A DNA stretch of 64,000 bases. Source: Paeniglutamicibacter kerguelensis (GTDB lineage Bacteria > Actinomycetota > Actinomycetes > Actinomycetales > Micrococcaceae). Positions 9,268 to 18,253 of the stretch are shown here, piece by piece. The translations under genes were made by a program, and so were the position numbers. Positions within the stretch are counted from its first letter, which is position 1. Every line of letters starts with the position of its first letter. The DNA is taken from positions 2,418,001 to 2,482,000 of the forward strand of contig NZ_JAGIOF010000001.1 of NCBI RefSeq assembly GCF_017876535.1, in the 5' to 3' direction. The notes beneath the pieces are model-generated. The model worked only from the letters and a program-made list of their open reading frames with translations, ran no database searches and was not told the DNA's origin.

Positions 9268-9948
9268 ATGGACTTCTTCGACGACTTGATGACCAACCCC
9301 GGCATCACCAAGGCCCTGTGGCCCGCGTTGCTCGAGACCCTGCAGATGACGGGTATTTCCACCTTCTTCACCATCCTGATCGGCCTGCCGCTCGGCATCC
9401 TGCTGCTGAACACCGCCAAGGGCGGGCTGACCCCGAACAAGACCCTGAACGGGATCCTCTCCGGCGTCATCGTGAACATCACCCGGTCGATCCCGTTCGC
9501 GATCCTCATGGTTTCGTTGATCCCGTTTGCCGCATGGCTGGTGGGCACCTCGCTGGGCCCGATCGCGGCCTCCGTCTCGCTGACCATTGGCACCATCCCG
9601 TTCTACGCCCGCCTGGTTGAAACCGCCCTGCGCGATGTCTCCGCGGGCAAGATCGACGCGGCGCTGGTCATGGGTTCGACCAAGATGCAGGTCATCCGCA
9701 AGGTGCTGGTCCCCGAAGCCATGCCCGGCATCATCGCCGCGACGACCACCACGATCGTGACGCTGATCGGCTACTCCGCGATGGCCGGCCTGGTCGGCGG
9801 CGGCGGCTTGGGCCGACTCGCCTACAACTACGGCTTCCAGCGCTACGAACCGACCATCATGATCGTCACCATCGTGATCATGGTGCTGCTGGTGCAGTTC
9901 GTGCAGATCCTGGGCGACCGGATCTCCCGTCTGGTCGACCACCGCTAA
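9268..9948 (+). CDS. metI: Methionine ABC transporter permease MetI
   Basis: 226-residue permease with about five membrane helices and the EAA-loop region ALVMGSTKMQVIRKVLVPEA that docks to MetN. Length matches the family (about 217-230). It starts 3 bases after the metN stop. A GC-rich hairpin right after its stop probably lowers transcription into metQ1 or protects the metNI 3' end. Confidence 0.95.
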   Translation: MDFFDDLMTNPGITKALWPALLETLQMTGISTFFTILIGLPLGILLLNTAKGGLTPNKTLNGILSGVIVNITRSIPFAILMVSLIPFAAWLVGTSLGPIAASVSLTIGTIPFYARLVETALRDVSAGKIDAALVMGSTKMQVIRKVLVPEAMPGIIAATTTTIVTLIGYSAMAGLVGGGGLGRLAYNYGFQRYEPTIMIVTIVIMVLLVQFVQILGDRISRLVDHR

Positions 9949-9954
9949 CCCCCG

Positions 9955-9975
9955 GGGGCGCCGCCTCGGCGCCCC
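9955..9975 (+). terminator. Hairpin between metI and metQ1
   Basis: Nine-base perfect stem (GGGGCGCCG and its complement) with a 3-base loop and no T-run. Because metQ1 follows on the same strand, this is more likely an attenuator or mRNA-end stabiliser than a full stop. Confidence 0.45.
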
Positions 9976-9987
9976 TCCCGAAAGTTT

Positions 9988-10059
9988 CCGGCGGTTAATC
10001 CGCCGGCGCGCAGCCAGTAGCCGCTAGCTGCGTTGGTTACCCGGCGTCCCGGACGCCGG
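9988..10059 (+). promoter_or_regulatory. Structured leader of metQ1 (copy 1 of a duplicated double hairpin)
   Basis: Two stacked inverted repeats: CCGGCGG/CCGCCGG (9988-10006) and CGCAGC/GCTGCG with an inner TAG/CTA pair (10009-10032). Bases 10000-10034 are identical to 11113-11147 before metQ2, although the flanks and the first hairpin's loop differ. A third hairpin (CCGGCGTCC/GGACGCCGG, 10041-10059) exists only in this copy. It lies in the metI-metQ1 gap about 50-100 bases before the start codon. It could be an RNA control element or only a retained duplicate. Confidence 0.5.
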
Positions 10060-10085
10060 TTCTTCATGAAAAGGAAACGCATCCA

Positions 10086-10940
10086 ATGCGTAAGAAACTA
10101 GCTCTCGCACTCACCGGAGTCGCAACCCTGTTCGCCCTGACGGCTTGCGGTGGCGGCGCTGCCACCCCCAGCGCGGACCTCAACGCCACGCTGGACCCGG
10201 CCAACCCGACGATCGTCAAGGTCGGCGCCAGCCCGGTTCCGCACTCGCAGATCCTCCAGTACATCGATGAGAACCTCGCCAAGAAGGCCGGCATCGACCT
10301 GGACATCACAGAGATCGACGACTACCAAACCCCGAACCTGGCGCTGAGTGACGGTTCGATCGATGCCAACTTCTTCCAGCACGTGCCGTTCTTCGACGAC
10401 CAGGTCAAGACCAAGGGCTACAAGCTGGAGCACGGCGCGGGCATCCTGCTCGAACCGCTGACCGCGTTCTCCAAGAAGTTCGCCGACGCGGCCTCGGTGA
10501 CCGATGGCGCGCTCGTTGTGCTGATGAACGACCCGTCGAACCAGATCCGCGGCCTGCGCGTCCTCGAGAGCGCCGGACTGATCAGCGGCATCGTCGATGG
10601 CGATTCGGTCCTGACCGTCGAGTCCGACGAGGCCAAGAACCCGAAGCACCTGAAGTTCCAGGAAGTGAACGCCGAACAGGTGCCGAAGTTCTACCAGGAG
10701 GATTCCACCGTGGGAATCGCCGTGGTCAACGGCAACTACATCGTCCAGGCGAAGCTGAACAAGGACGAGGTCCTTGCCGTGGAGCCGACCAAGGACAATC
10801 CGAACGCCAACATCCTGGCCTGGCGCGCCGGCGAGAAGACCGCCGCCGTGGCCAAGCTCGATGAGCTGCTGCACTCGGACGAGGTCCGCACCTACATCAA
10901 GACCACCTGGCCAGAGGGCGACGTCATCCCGGCCTTCTAG
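10086..10940 (+). CDS. metQ: Methionine-binding lipoprotein MetQ, copy 1
   Basis: 284-residue substrate-binding lipoprotein of the NlpA/MetQ family. The signal peptide ends in the lipobox LTAC, giving a lipid-anchored cysteine near residue 20. The binding-domain motifs VGASPVPHSQIL, NFFQHVPFF, NDPSNQIRGL and VVNGNYIVQ match MetQ positions that contact methionine, including the histidine of FQH. A GGAAA Shine-Dalgarno lies about 10 bases before the ATG. It follows metNI and is probably its main binding protein. It shares most of its sequence with the next gene. Confidence 0.93.
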   Translation: MRKKLALALTGVATLFALTACGGGAATPSADLNATLDPANPTIVKVGASPVPHSQILQYIDENLAKKAGIDLDITEIDDYQTPNLALSDGSIDANFFQHVPFFDDQVKTKGYKLEHGAGILLEPLTAFSKKFADAASVTDGALVVLMNDPSNQIRGLRVLESAGLISGIVDGDSVLTVESDEAKNPKHLKFQEVNAEQVPKFYQEDSTVGIAVVNGNYIVQAKLNKDEVLAVEPTKDNPNANILAWRAGEKTAAVAKLDELLHSDEVRTYIKTTWPEGDVIPAF

Positions 10941-10968
10941 GCCCGGCTTGACCCACCTGCAAGACCCC

Positions 10969-11001
10969 GGTTGGTGCGGCGTCCGTCCCGCCGCACCAAC
11001 C
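10969..11001 (+). terminator. Terminator hairpin after metQ1
   Basis: Perfect 13-base stem (GGTTGGTGCGGCG and its complement) with a 7-base loop; no T-run. It separates metQ1 from metQ2. Confidence 0.6.
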
Positions 11002-11098
11002 CACCCCCGGGCGCACGGTCCACTCCCGCGGACCGGCCTCACCCAGCTTTTCCATCGCAGTATCCCCTTGGGGCGCACCCGTGCCCCTTCGTGATTTT

Positions 11099-11147
11099 CC
11101 GGCGGTTCACTTCCGCCGGCGCGCAGCCAGTAGCCGCTAGCTGCGTT
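11099..11147 (+). promoter_or_regulatory. Structured leader of metQ2 (copy 2 of the duplicated double hairpin)
   Basis: Repeats the metQ1 leader: CCGGCGG/CCGCCGG at 11099-11119 with a changed loop, and CGCAGC/GCTGCG at 11122-11145. It lies about 55-100 bases before the metQ2 ATG. The stems are unchanged while surrounding bases have drifted, which suggests selection on the fold. Confidence 0.5.
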
Positions 11148-11200
11148 AGTTGCCCGTTGTCCACCGACTCCGGGTCTTGATGAAAAGGAAAACGCATCCG

Positions 11201-12052
11201 ATGCGTAAGAAACTCGCACTTGCCCTGACCGGCGTCGCAACCCTGTTCGCACTGACGGCTTGCGGTGGCGGAAATTCCGCTGCCCCCAGCGCGACGGCAA
11301 CGCTCGACCCGGCCAACCCCACGATCGTCAAGGTCGGCGCCAGCCCGATCCCGCACGCCCAGATCCTCGAGTTCATCGACAAGAACCTGGCCGCGAAGAA
11401 CGGCATCGATCTGGAGATCACAGAGATCGACGACTACCAGACCCCGAACATCGCGCTTGCGGACGGCAGCCTGGACGCCAACTACTTCCAGACCGAGGCC
11501 TACCTGGCCGACCAGATGAAGACCAAGGGCTACAAGTTCGAGCACGGCCCCGGCATCCACCTGGAACCGCTGACCGTGTTCTCCAAGAAGTTCAAGGACG
11601 TCGCCTCGGTGACCGAGGGCGCCGTTGTCGTGTTGAACAACGACCCGGTCAACCAGCTGCGCGGCCTGCGCGTGTTGGAATCCGCCGGCCTGCTGACCGG
11701 CCTGGTCGACGGCGACTCGGCCCTGACCGTCCAGGACGACGCGGCCAAGAACCCGAAGAAGCTCAAGTTCCAGGAAGTCAACTCGGAGCAGGTCCCGAAG
11801 TTCTACCAGGAAGACCCGACCGTGGGCATGGCAATCGTCAACGGCAACTACATCGTCCAGGCGAAGCTGAACAAGGACGAGGTCCTGGCCCAGGAATCGG
11901 CGGAGAACAACCCGAACGCCAACTTCCTGACCTGGCGTGCGGGCGAATCGACCCCGGCGATCGCCAAGCTCGACGAGCTGCTGCGTTCGGACGAGGTCCG
12001 CGAGTACATCAAGACCACCTGGACCGAAGGCGACGTCATCCCGGCGTTCTAG
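11201..12052 (+). CDS. MetQ-family binding lipoprotein, copy 2 (diverged binding site)
   Basis: 283-residue paralogue of the preceding MetQ with nearly the same signal peptide and lipobox (LTAC). Much of the mature protein is identical. Where copy 1 has FFQHVPFFDD this protein has YFQTEAYLAD, replacing the histidine that helps bind methionine in characterised MetQ proteins. NDPVNQLRGL and IVNGNYIVQ are kept. The ligand may therefore differ (another amino acid, a methionine derivative or a dipeptide); this is inference. ATG at 11201 is chosen because it restores the copy-1 N-terminus; an in-frame start at 11150 lies in the leader. A strong terminator follows. Confidence 0.88.
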   Translation: MRKKLALALTGVATLFALTACGGGNSAAPSATATLDPANPTIVKVGASPIPHAQILEFIDKNLAAKNGIDLEITEIDDYQTPNIALADGSLDANYFQTEAYLADQMKTKGYKFEHGPGIHLEPLTVFSKKFKDVASVTEGAVVVLNNDPVNQLRGLRVLESAGLLTGLVDGDSALTVQDDAAKNPKKLKFQEVNSEQVPKFYQEDPTVGMAIVNGNYIVQAKLNKDEVLAQESAENNPNANFLTWRAGESTPAIAKLDELLRSDEVREYIKTTWTEGDVIPAF

Positions 12053-12086
12053 GCTCCACACGGCTTCCCTCCGGGGAGACCGCAAG

Positions 12087-12131
12087 ATGCGCTGCTCCCC
12101 CTGCCTCAGCAGGATGGGGCAGCGCATTTTT
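12087..12131 (+). terminator. Rho-independent terminator ending the met operon
   Basis: GC-rich stem (ATGCGCTGC...GCAGCGCAT with one bulge) followed by five T residues at 12127-12131. Confidence 0.8.
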
Positions 12132-12440
12132 CGTGCCCGCGACACGTCAATCACGCCTTGCCGCCGCACGGCGGCACCACACCCACGGCGGCGGACCGAG
12201 ACGGGCGACGCCTCCCGCGCCGCAGCTAGGTCCCGCAAGCGGGTCACCGGTCGCCAAATTCGGCTGCTTTCCCCTTATTGACTCGCGACCGCCGGTGTTA
12301 GCATGGGCAAATGAGTTCGCCCCGGATGCACTCGCATCGTCCGGGGCCGCTCAGGACCCCGGCCGTAATGGCGCGGTCGAGGCCCCTGCAAGGACAAATC
12401 CAAGTGGCCGGACCCGGCCATGGTCGATTGGGGTGGCCAG
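12132..12440. other. Intergenic region upstream of the EEP-family gene
   Basis: About 310 bases with no convincing gene. A TTGACT (12278-12283) and TAGCAT (12299-12304) pair, 15 bases apart, is the only promoter-like signal and is slightly too closely spaced. Open frames here are short and lack start signals. Confidence 0.35.
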
Positions 12441-13703
12441 ATGTCGCGGAGACTTCGTGCATTTTGGGGAGCATTGGCAGCGTTGGTTCTCGCTGCCGCG
12501 ATCGGGGGCTGGCCAACACCCGGCGCAGCGCCGGCGGTGGCACCTCAACAGGGGATTGCAGTACATCCGCAGGCCCCAGAAAGCCCCTCGATCACGGGGC
12601 CGCCAACGAAGCCCTTGCCGAAGCAGGTTGCCACCGGCAATGCACCGGCACCGCAGATCACGGCAATGAGTTTCAACATCCTGACGGCTCTCCGACACCA
12701 AGATGAGCACCCTTGGGACGAACGCCGTGCGGCCGTGGCCAAGACGGTCACATCGCATTCCGTGGATGTCCTGGGAGTCCAGGAAGCCTCCATCTCCCGT
12801 GACTGGGATGATAACGACGACGACATCCCCCAGTGGGAGAGCCTGCGCCGGGCCCTTGCCAAAAAGGGGTACGGCCACGCCCTCACGGGTTCCGACGGCA
12901 AGTACGAGGATTGCGGCAAGAAGGACTGTTCCGATGACGAAGCGGAGCAATTCGGCCTGCACATCTTCTACAAAAAGGCAACTGTGGAACCCATCGGCAC
13001 CGGGGGAACCGTCAACGTGGACAACGACTGGTGCGAATGGGACGACCGCGCCATGGTCTGGCAGGTCTTCCGCACGCGCACCACACCGTCGACCACATTT
13101 CTGATGGTGAACACCCACCTGGACTTCGAGGGCATCAACGAGCGCGGCGACTTCGAGCGCTGCCGTAACGGGCAGGTCAAGAACATACTCAAGGCCCTGC
13201 GCACCTCGATCAATCCGCAGGGCTTGCCGGTTCTCTTCATGGGCGACCTGAACTCCTATGCCTACCAGAAGCCGGTGAAGACACTGCTCAAGAACGGATT
13301 CAGGGACACCGCAAAAGTCGATGCGCCGGGGAAGAACACCACCTTCAACAGTTTCCACGGATTCAAGAACCCGCTCCCGCGGGTACCCGGCAAGCGAATC
13401 GACTACATCATGGTGGACAAGGGCATCGGAGTCAAAAGCTGGGAACTGGTCGTGAAGATCGATCCCCGCACCGGCAAGTTCAAGGGCAAGGTGCCGTCAG
13501 ACCACCATCCCCTCCTGGCGGTGCTGGCGTTCCCCTCCCCCAAGGCTCCGGAGCTCAAACCGGCCGCCCCGGTTCCGGCCACGCCAACACCCACGGTTCC
13601 GGCCATCAAACCAGCCGCCCCGGTTCCGGAACCCCAACCGACCCCGGACTCGTGGCTCTGCGGCGCCAATTTTCCTGACCCGTTGCGCCAGTTCTGCTCC
13701 TAG
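12441..13703 (+). CDS. Secreted endonuclease/exonuclease/phosphatase-family protein
   Basis: 420-residue exported enzyme of the EEP (DNase I-like) fold. A hydrophobic signal segment (about residues 5-25) is followed by a proline-rich linker and the catalytic domain. Catalytic-type motifs are SFNIL, VQEAS (Mg-binding glutamate), NTHLDFEG, MGDLNSY, RIDYIMV and the C-terminal SDHHP. The tail after residue 365 is a Pro/Ala-rich repeat ending in two cysteine-bearing segments, CGANFPDP and RQFCS. ATG at 12441 has GGGGTGG 6 bases upstream; ATG at 12420 is an alternative. It could cleave nucleic acid or a phosphoester such as an inositol phosphate or sphingolipid. Monocistronic, convergent with the permease. 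Confidence 0.85.
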   Translation: MSRRLRAFWGALAALVLAAAIGGWPTPGAAPAVAPQQGIAVHPQAPESPSITGPPTKPLPKQVATGNAPAPQITAMSFNILTALRHQDEHPWDERRAAVAKTVTSHSVDVLGVQEASISRDWDDNDDDIPQWESLRRALAKKGYGHALTGSDGKYEDCGKKDCSDDEAEQFGLHIFYKKATVEPIGTGGTVNVDNDWCEWDDRAMVWQVFRTRTTPSTTFLMVNTHLDFEGINERGDFERCRNGQVKNILKALRTSINPQGLPVLFMGDLNSYAYQKPVKTLLKNGFRDTAKVDAPGKNTTFNSFHGFKNPLPRVPGKRIDYIMVDKGIGVKSWELVVKIDPRTGKFKGKVPSDHHPLLAVLAFPSPKAPELKPAAPVPATPTPTVPAIKPAAPVPEPQPTPDSWLCGANFPDPLRQFCS

Positions 13704-13837
13704 TGCCGTGGTCACCAGACCGGCGGTGACTGAACAACCATCGGCTACCGCCGAGACGTCCTGGTGCGCCCCGGTTGCCAGCGTTCGGGCATCGGCCGAA
13801 GGCCTGCCCGAACGCGTGCCGACATGGCAGGTACGCA

Positions 13838-13885
13838 AAAGCGCCGGCACCCTGTTCTGGATCGCAGAAGTGGCGCCGGCGCTTT
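13838..13885. terminator. Bidirectional terminator between EEP gene and permease
   Basis: Eleven-base inverted repeat (AAAGCGCCGGC/GCCGGCGCTTT) flanking a 26-base loop, placed between two convergent genes. The A and T ends make it usable from both sides. Confidence 0.6.
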
Positions 13886-13935
13886 CGCCTGTTCAATGCT
13901 TGTTTGCCGGGCCCCGGCGGGGGCGGTCGGCGGTC

Positions 13936-15462
13936 TTACTTTCCGACGAGCTCCGGCTCGTCGACCTTTCCCATCGCTGCGATCTGGTCGGCGAACTTCT
14001 CGTTCAGGCGCGAGTGGCGTCGGCCATAGCCGAAGTAGATCGCCACACCCAGCACCAGCCAGCCGGCAAAGTAGATCCAGGTCTCGACGGCCAGGTTGAG
14101 CATCAGGTAGGTGCACAACAGGGCCGAGACGATCGGTATGACCGGACCGAACGGCACGCGGAAGGCGGGCTTCAAATCCGGGCGCTTGCGGCGCAGGACG
14201 ATGATGCCCAGGCTGACCATCACAAAGGCGGACAGCGTGCCGATGTTGATCATTTCCTCGAGCACGTCCACGCGGGTGAAGCCTGCGGCAAATGCCACCA
14301 GGGCACCGCAGATGACGGTGATGCGCACCGGGGTGCCGCGCTTGGCGCTGGTCTTGGACAGCGAGCGCGGCAGCAGGCCGTCGCGGCTGATGGCAAGCAC
14401 CACGCGCGAGAGGCCCATGAGCAGCACCATGATCACGGTGGTCAGGCCGATCAGCGAACCGACGGCGATGACCGATGCGGCGCCCTCGTTGCCCACCAGC
14501 GAGAACGCGGTGGCCAGGTTCGGGGTTTCGACTGCAGCGAGGTCCTTGTAGGAGACCATGCCGGTCAGTGCGAGCGAGACGCCTACGTAGAGCAGCGTGG
14601 TCAGGGCCAGGCCCGCGAAGATGCCGCGCGGCAGCGTCTTACTCGGGTTCTTGACCTCCTCGGCGCTGGTGGCCACGACGTCGAAGCCGACGAAGGCGAA
14701 GAACACCAGTGCGGCGCCCGCGAAGACGCCCATCATGCCGTACTGCGCCGGAGCGGCGCCGGTGGCGAAGGCGAACAGCGACTGCTTGAGCACCTCAGTG
14801 GTGCCGTCACCCGTGGCCGGGACTGCTTCCGGGACGAAAGGCGTGTAGTTCTCCACCTTCACGTAGAAGAACCCGGCGACGATGACAAAGAGCACCACGC
14901 CGATCTTGATGACGGTAAAGATGTTGCCGACCGTGGCTGAAAGCTTGGTGCCCATGACGAGCAACAGCGTAAACAGCGCAACGATCAGCAACGGTCCCCA
15001 GCTCATGGTGACGATGCCTAGATCAATGGTTGGTGAGAGGTGTACTCCCACGAGCTGGAAGACTTCGGTGAGGTAGATACCCCAGTACTTGGCGATCACC
15101 GCTGCTGCGGTGAACAGTTCGAGGATCAGGTTCCACCCGATGATCCACGCGATGAACTCACCCATGGTGGCGTAGGAAAATACATACGCTGAACCTGCAA
15201 CGGGGATCGCCGTGGCAAATTCTGCGTAACACATGATCGCCATTGCGCAGGTAAGCGCGGCGATCACAAAGGAAAGCGTGACTGCGGGACCGGAGAAGTT
15301 TGCTGCGGCCCGTGCACCCACGGAGAAGATTCCGGCGCCCACCGATACTGCTACACCCATGATCATCAGATCCCAGGTGTTCAGGGTCCGCTTGAGCTGG
15401 CGACCCGGCTCTGCGGCATCCGCCAAGAAACTCTCGACGGGTTTGGTACGAAATAGGCTCAC
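13936..15462 (-). CDS. APC-superfamily amino-acid permease (cationic amino-acid transporter type)
   Basis: 508-residue membrane protein with about twelve to thirteen hydrophobic helices. The N-terminus matches bacterial CAT/YfnA-type permeases (WDLMIMGVAVSVGAGIFSVG in helix 1, the unwound substrate-binding region). PVAGSAYVFSYATMGE and VGFDVVATSAEEVKNP are typical family loops. Substrate cannot be read from the sequence; cationic or branched amino acids are likely. GTG at 15462 is preceded by AGGGGA at 6 bases. It stands alone between the EEP gene and the heme cluster. Confidence 0.88.
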   Translation of the reverse strand: MSLFRTKPVESFLADAAEPGRQLKRTLNTWDLMIMGVAVSVGAGIFSVGARAAANFSGPAVTLSFVIAALTCAMAIMCYAEFATAIPVAGSAYVFSYATMGEFIAWIIGWNLILELFTAAAVIAKYWGIYLTEVFQLVGVHLSPTIDLGIVTMSWGPLLIVALFTLLLVMGTKLSATVGNIFTVIKIGVVLFVIVAGFFYVKVENYTPFVPEAVPATGDGTTEVLKQSLFAFATGAAPAQYGMMGVFAGAALVFFAFVGFDVVATSAEEVKNPSKTLPRGIFAGLALTTLLYVGVSLALTGMVSYKDLAAVETPNLATAFSLVGNEGAASVIAVGSLIGLTTVIMVLLMGLSRVVLAISRDGLLPRSLSKTSAKRGTPVRITVICGALVAFAAGFTRVDVLEEMINIGTLSAFVMVSLGIIVLRRKRPDLKPAFRVPFGPVIPIVSALLCTYLMLNLAVETWIYFAGWLVLGVAIYFGYGRRHSRLNEKFADQIAAMGKVDEPELVGK

Positions 15463-15884
15463 TATGATCCCCTGGGCAATGAAACGCGAAAACTAACCGC
15501 ACAAGCCTAGCTGTGCTCCCTTGGCGCGGATTCTGCCGCTTTACTTGGACTCGAGCCCAAATGACGGTCCCCGGCGCGCGGGCCTCCACCGTCGGCCGAC
15601 CCGCTTTTTGTAGAACAATCTCATGCTGACGTGGGCATTTAGGTCATTGCACCCGGAAACCCAAGCTCGTTCCGGCACCCGGCCCGGGGCGCCGCACCCC
15701 ACGGCAGCTCCGACGGGCGACGTGAGCCACACCTCACGCCCCGGGCGCTTTCGGAGGCCCGAAATAGCCCGGGCACCTCACGTACCCGCCGGTTAACGCG
15801 GAATGCTCCCGGGTTTCCCCGCGGCACCTTGGAGGGGCGCGGGAAAACCGGGGAGCATTCGTGCCGGGGTTCGGCCTTCAGCGA
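15463..15884. other. Intergenic region between heme operon end and permease
   Basis: About 420 bases on the downstream side of hemL and upstream of the permease. Apart from the hemL terminator at 15801-15860 and the Shine-Dalgarno of the permease I see no gene or repeat. Confidence 0.5.
15801..15860 (-). terminator. Terminator of the heme operon
   Basis: Long imperfect hairpin: GAATGCTCCC...GGGGAGCATTC with inner GTTTCCCCGCG/CGCGGGAAAAC pairing, starting 24 bases after the hemL stop. No T-run. Confidence 0.65.
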
Positions 15885-17198
15885 TCAGGCCGCCGGGGTG
15901 GCTGCGGCCGCGGCGCGGGCGGCGGCAGGCAGCGCCGCGAAGATCTTGTCCATGGCCTCGTCGTCGTGTGCGGAGGACAGGAACCAGGCCTCGAAGACGC
16001 TCGGCGGCAGGTAGATGCCCGACTCCAGCATCGAGTGGAAGAACGGTGCGTAGCGGTAGGCTTCCTGCGCCTGGGCCTGCTCGTAGTTGTGCACGCCGTG
16101 TACCGAGGTGCCGAAGGCGACGGAGAACAGGTTGCCCGCACGCTGGATCGAGTGATCGACCCCCGCATCATTCAGCGCGGAGGCCAGGGCCGCCTGCAGT
16201 TCCAGGGACTTCGCGTCGATGTGTGCGTAGACCTCGGGGGTGGCGTGGGTCAGCTGGGCGATGCCCGCGGCCATGGCCACCGGGTTGCCCGAGAGCGTGC
16301 CGGCCTGGTAGACCGGGCCCAGCGGGGCCAGGTAGTCCATGACCTCGGCGCGGCCGCCGAGCGCGGCGGTGGGCAGGCCGCCGCCGATGACCTTGCCGAA
16401 GGTGTAGAGGTCCGGGGTCCAGCCCTCGGTGCGGCCGGTCAGGCCCCAGTAGCCAGCGTCGGAAGCACGGAAGCCGGTGAGCACCTCGTCGAGGATCAGC
16501 AGGGCGCCGTTGGCGCGGGTGGTCTCGGCGAGGAACTTGTTGAAGCCGGCCTCCGGGGTGACGACGCCCATGTTGCAGGGTGCGGACTCGGTGATGACCG
16601 CGGCGATGTTGGCGCCGTGCTCGGCGAACGCGGCGGTGACGGCCTCGCGGTCGTTGTACGGCAGCACCAGGGTCTCGGCGGCGGTGGCCGCGGTGACGCC
16701 TGCGGAGCCGGGCAGCGCCAGGGTGGCCAGGCCGGATCCGGCGGCGGCCAGCAGTCCGTCGAGGTGGCCGTGGTAGCAGCCGGCGAACTTCACGATCAGG
16801 TCGCGGCCGGTGTAGCCGCGGGCCAGGCGCACCGCGGTCATGGTGGCCTCGGTGCCGGTGGAGACCATGCGCATGCGCTCGACCCCGCCGACGCGGCCCA
16901 TCACGAGTGCTGCGAGCTTGCCTTCGTCGGGCGTCGACGCCCCGAAGGACAGCCCGCGGTCGACCGCCGCGTGCACGGCGTCCTGGATGGCCGGGTGCGC
17001 GTGGCCCAGAAGGGCCGGGCCCCACGAGCAGACCAGGTCCACGTAGGAGTTCCCGTCGGCATCGGTCAGGTAGGCGCCCTTGGCTCCGACCATGAACGGG
17101 GGAACGCCGCCGACCGAGCCGAAGGCGCGCACCGGGGAGTTCACCCCGCCGGGCATCAGCTTCTGGGCGGTGGCAAAGAGTTCTGCGGAGCTGGTCAT
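15885..17198 (-). CDS. hemL: Glutamate-1-semialdehyde 2,1-aminomutase
   Basis: 437-residue PLP enzyme converting glutamate-1-semialdehyde to 5-aminolevulinate, the second committed step of the C5 heme pathway. Motifs: [33 protein letters not shown] and [11 protein letters not shown] with the Schiff-base lysine. ATG at 17198 shares a base with the hemB stop (TAATG) and has AGAAGG 6 bases upstream; the in-frame GTG at 17219 lies inside hemB. It is the last gene of the minus-strand heme operon and ends with an Ala-rich tail. Confidence 0.97.
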   Translation of the reverse strand: MTSSAELFATAQKLMPGGVNSPVRAFGSVGGVPPFMVGAKGAYLTDADGNSYVDLVCSWGPALLGHAHPAIQDAVHAAVDRGLSFGASTPDEGKLAALVMGRVGGVERMRMVSTGTEATMTAVRLARGYTGRDLIVKFAGCYHGHLDGLLAAAGSGLATLALPGSAGVTAATAAETLVLPYNDREAVTAAFAEHGANIAAVITESAPCNMGVVTPEAGFNKFLAETTRANGALLILDEVLTGFRASDAGYWGLTGRTEGWTPDLYTFGKVIGGGLPTAALGGRAEVMDYLAPLGPVYQAGTLSGNPVAMAAGIAQLTHATPEVYAHIDAKSLELQAALASALNDAGVDHSIQRAGNLFSVAFGTSVHGVHNYEQAQAQEAYRYAPFFHSMLESGIYLPPSVFEAWFLSSAHDDEAMDKIFAALPAAARAAAAATPAA

Positions 17199-18181
17199 TA
17201 CTTTCCTTCTTTCAGCCACTGGGCCAGTTCGGAGGCCCAGTAGGTCAACACGGTGTCGGCACCGGCACGGCGGATGCCCAGGACGGATTCGGTGATGGCG
17301 GCTCGGCGGTCGATCCAGCCGTTGGCGGCGGCGGCCTCGATCATCGCGTACTCGCCGGAGATCTGGTACGCGGAGACGGGCACCGGGGACATGGCGGCGA
17401 CGTCCGCCAGCACGTCCAGGTAGCTCATGGCCGGCTTGACCATGACCATGTCGGCGCCCTCGGCAAGGTCGAGCTCAACCTCGACCATGGCCTCGCGGCG
17501 GTTGGCCGCATCCATCTGGTAGGTGCGGCGATCGCCCTTCAGCTGGGAGTCGACGGCCTCGCGGAACGGGCCGTAGAACGCGGAGGCGTACTTGGCGGCG
17601 TAGGCCAGGATGGAGACGTCCTGGTGGCCGGCCTCATCCAGGGCCTGGCGGATGACGGCAACCTGGCCGTCCATCATGCCCGAGGGGCCGAGCATGTGGG
17701 CGCCGGCCTCCGCCTGCGCCACGGCCATGCGGCCGTAGATTTCCAGCGTGGCGTCGTTGTCCACGTTGCCCTTGGCGTCGAGCACGCCGCAGTGGCCGTG
17801 GTCGGTGAACTCGTCCAGGCAGACGTCGGACATGATGACCAGCTCGTCGCCGACCTCCGCGCGCACGGCCTCGATGCCGCGGTTCAGGATGCCCGCCGGG
17901 TCGATGCCGGCGCTGCCGACGGCGTCGCGGGTCTCCGGGATGCCGAAGAGCATGATGCCGCCCAGGCCCAGCTCGACGGCCTCCGCCGCGGCGGCCTTGA
18001 GCGTGTCAAGGGTGTGCTGCACGACGCCGGGCATGGAGGTGATCGGGTTGGGTTCGGCGAGTCCCTCGCGCACGAACGCGGGCAGGATCAGCTGCTGCGG
18101 GGCCAGGGTCAGCTCGGCGGTGAGTCGGCGCATGGCGGGGGTGGTGCGCAGGCGGCGGGGCCTGCGGGCTGGGAATGACAT
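17198..18181 (-). CDS. hemB: Delta-aminolevulinic acid dehydratase (porphobilinogen synthase)
   Basis: 327-residue enzyme condensing two 5-aminolevulinate molecules to porphobilinogen. Active-site lysines are in [15 protein letters not shown] and [11 protein letters not shown]. The metal-binding segment [14 protein letters not shown] keeps two of the usual cysteines, pointing to a Zn- or Zn/Mg-type enzyme. The stop overlaps the hemL start. A 59-base spacer separates it from hemD and holds short repeats. Confidence 0.97.
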   Translation of the reverse strand: MSFPARRPRRLRTTPAMRRLTAELTLAPQQLILPAFVREGLAEPNPITSMPGVVQHTLDTLKAAAAEAVELGLGGIMLFGIPETRDAVGSAGIDPAGILNRGIEAVRAEVGDELVIMSDVCLDEFTDHGHCGVLDAKGNVDNDATLEIYGRMAVAQAEAGAHMLGPSGMMDGQVAVIRQALDEAGHQDVSILAYAAKYASAFYGPFREAVDSQLKGDRRTYQMDAANRREAMVEVELDLAEGADMVMVKPAMSYLDVLADVAAMSPVPVSAYQISGEYAMIEAAAANGWIDRRAAITESVLGIRRAGADTVLTYWASELAQWLKEGK

Positions 18182-18208
18182 TCTGGCTCCTCGTGAAGCT
18201 CGGGGTTG

Positions 18209-18253
18209 TTCAAGTTCTGTGGTGGCTCAAGTTCGGGTGTTCAAGTTCGGGTT
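18209..18253. repeat. Short direct repeats in the hemD-hemB junction
   Basis: Three near copies of (T/C)TCAAGTTC(G/T)GG starting at 18209, 18226 and 18240. The third runs across the hemD stop codon (18241-18243). Likely slippage-prone; no known function. Confidence 0.5.

Noticed and set aside
8236..9942. 568-codon minus frame opposite metN and metI
   Set aside because: No family match; the plus-strand genes have intact ABC motifs.
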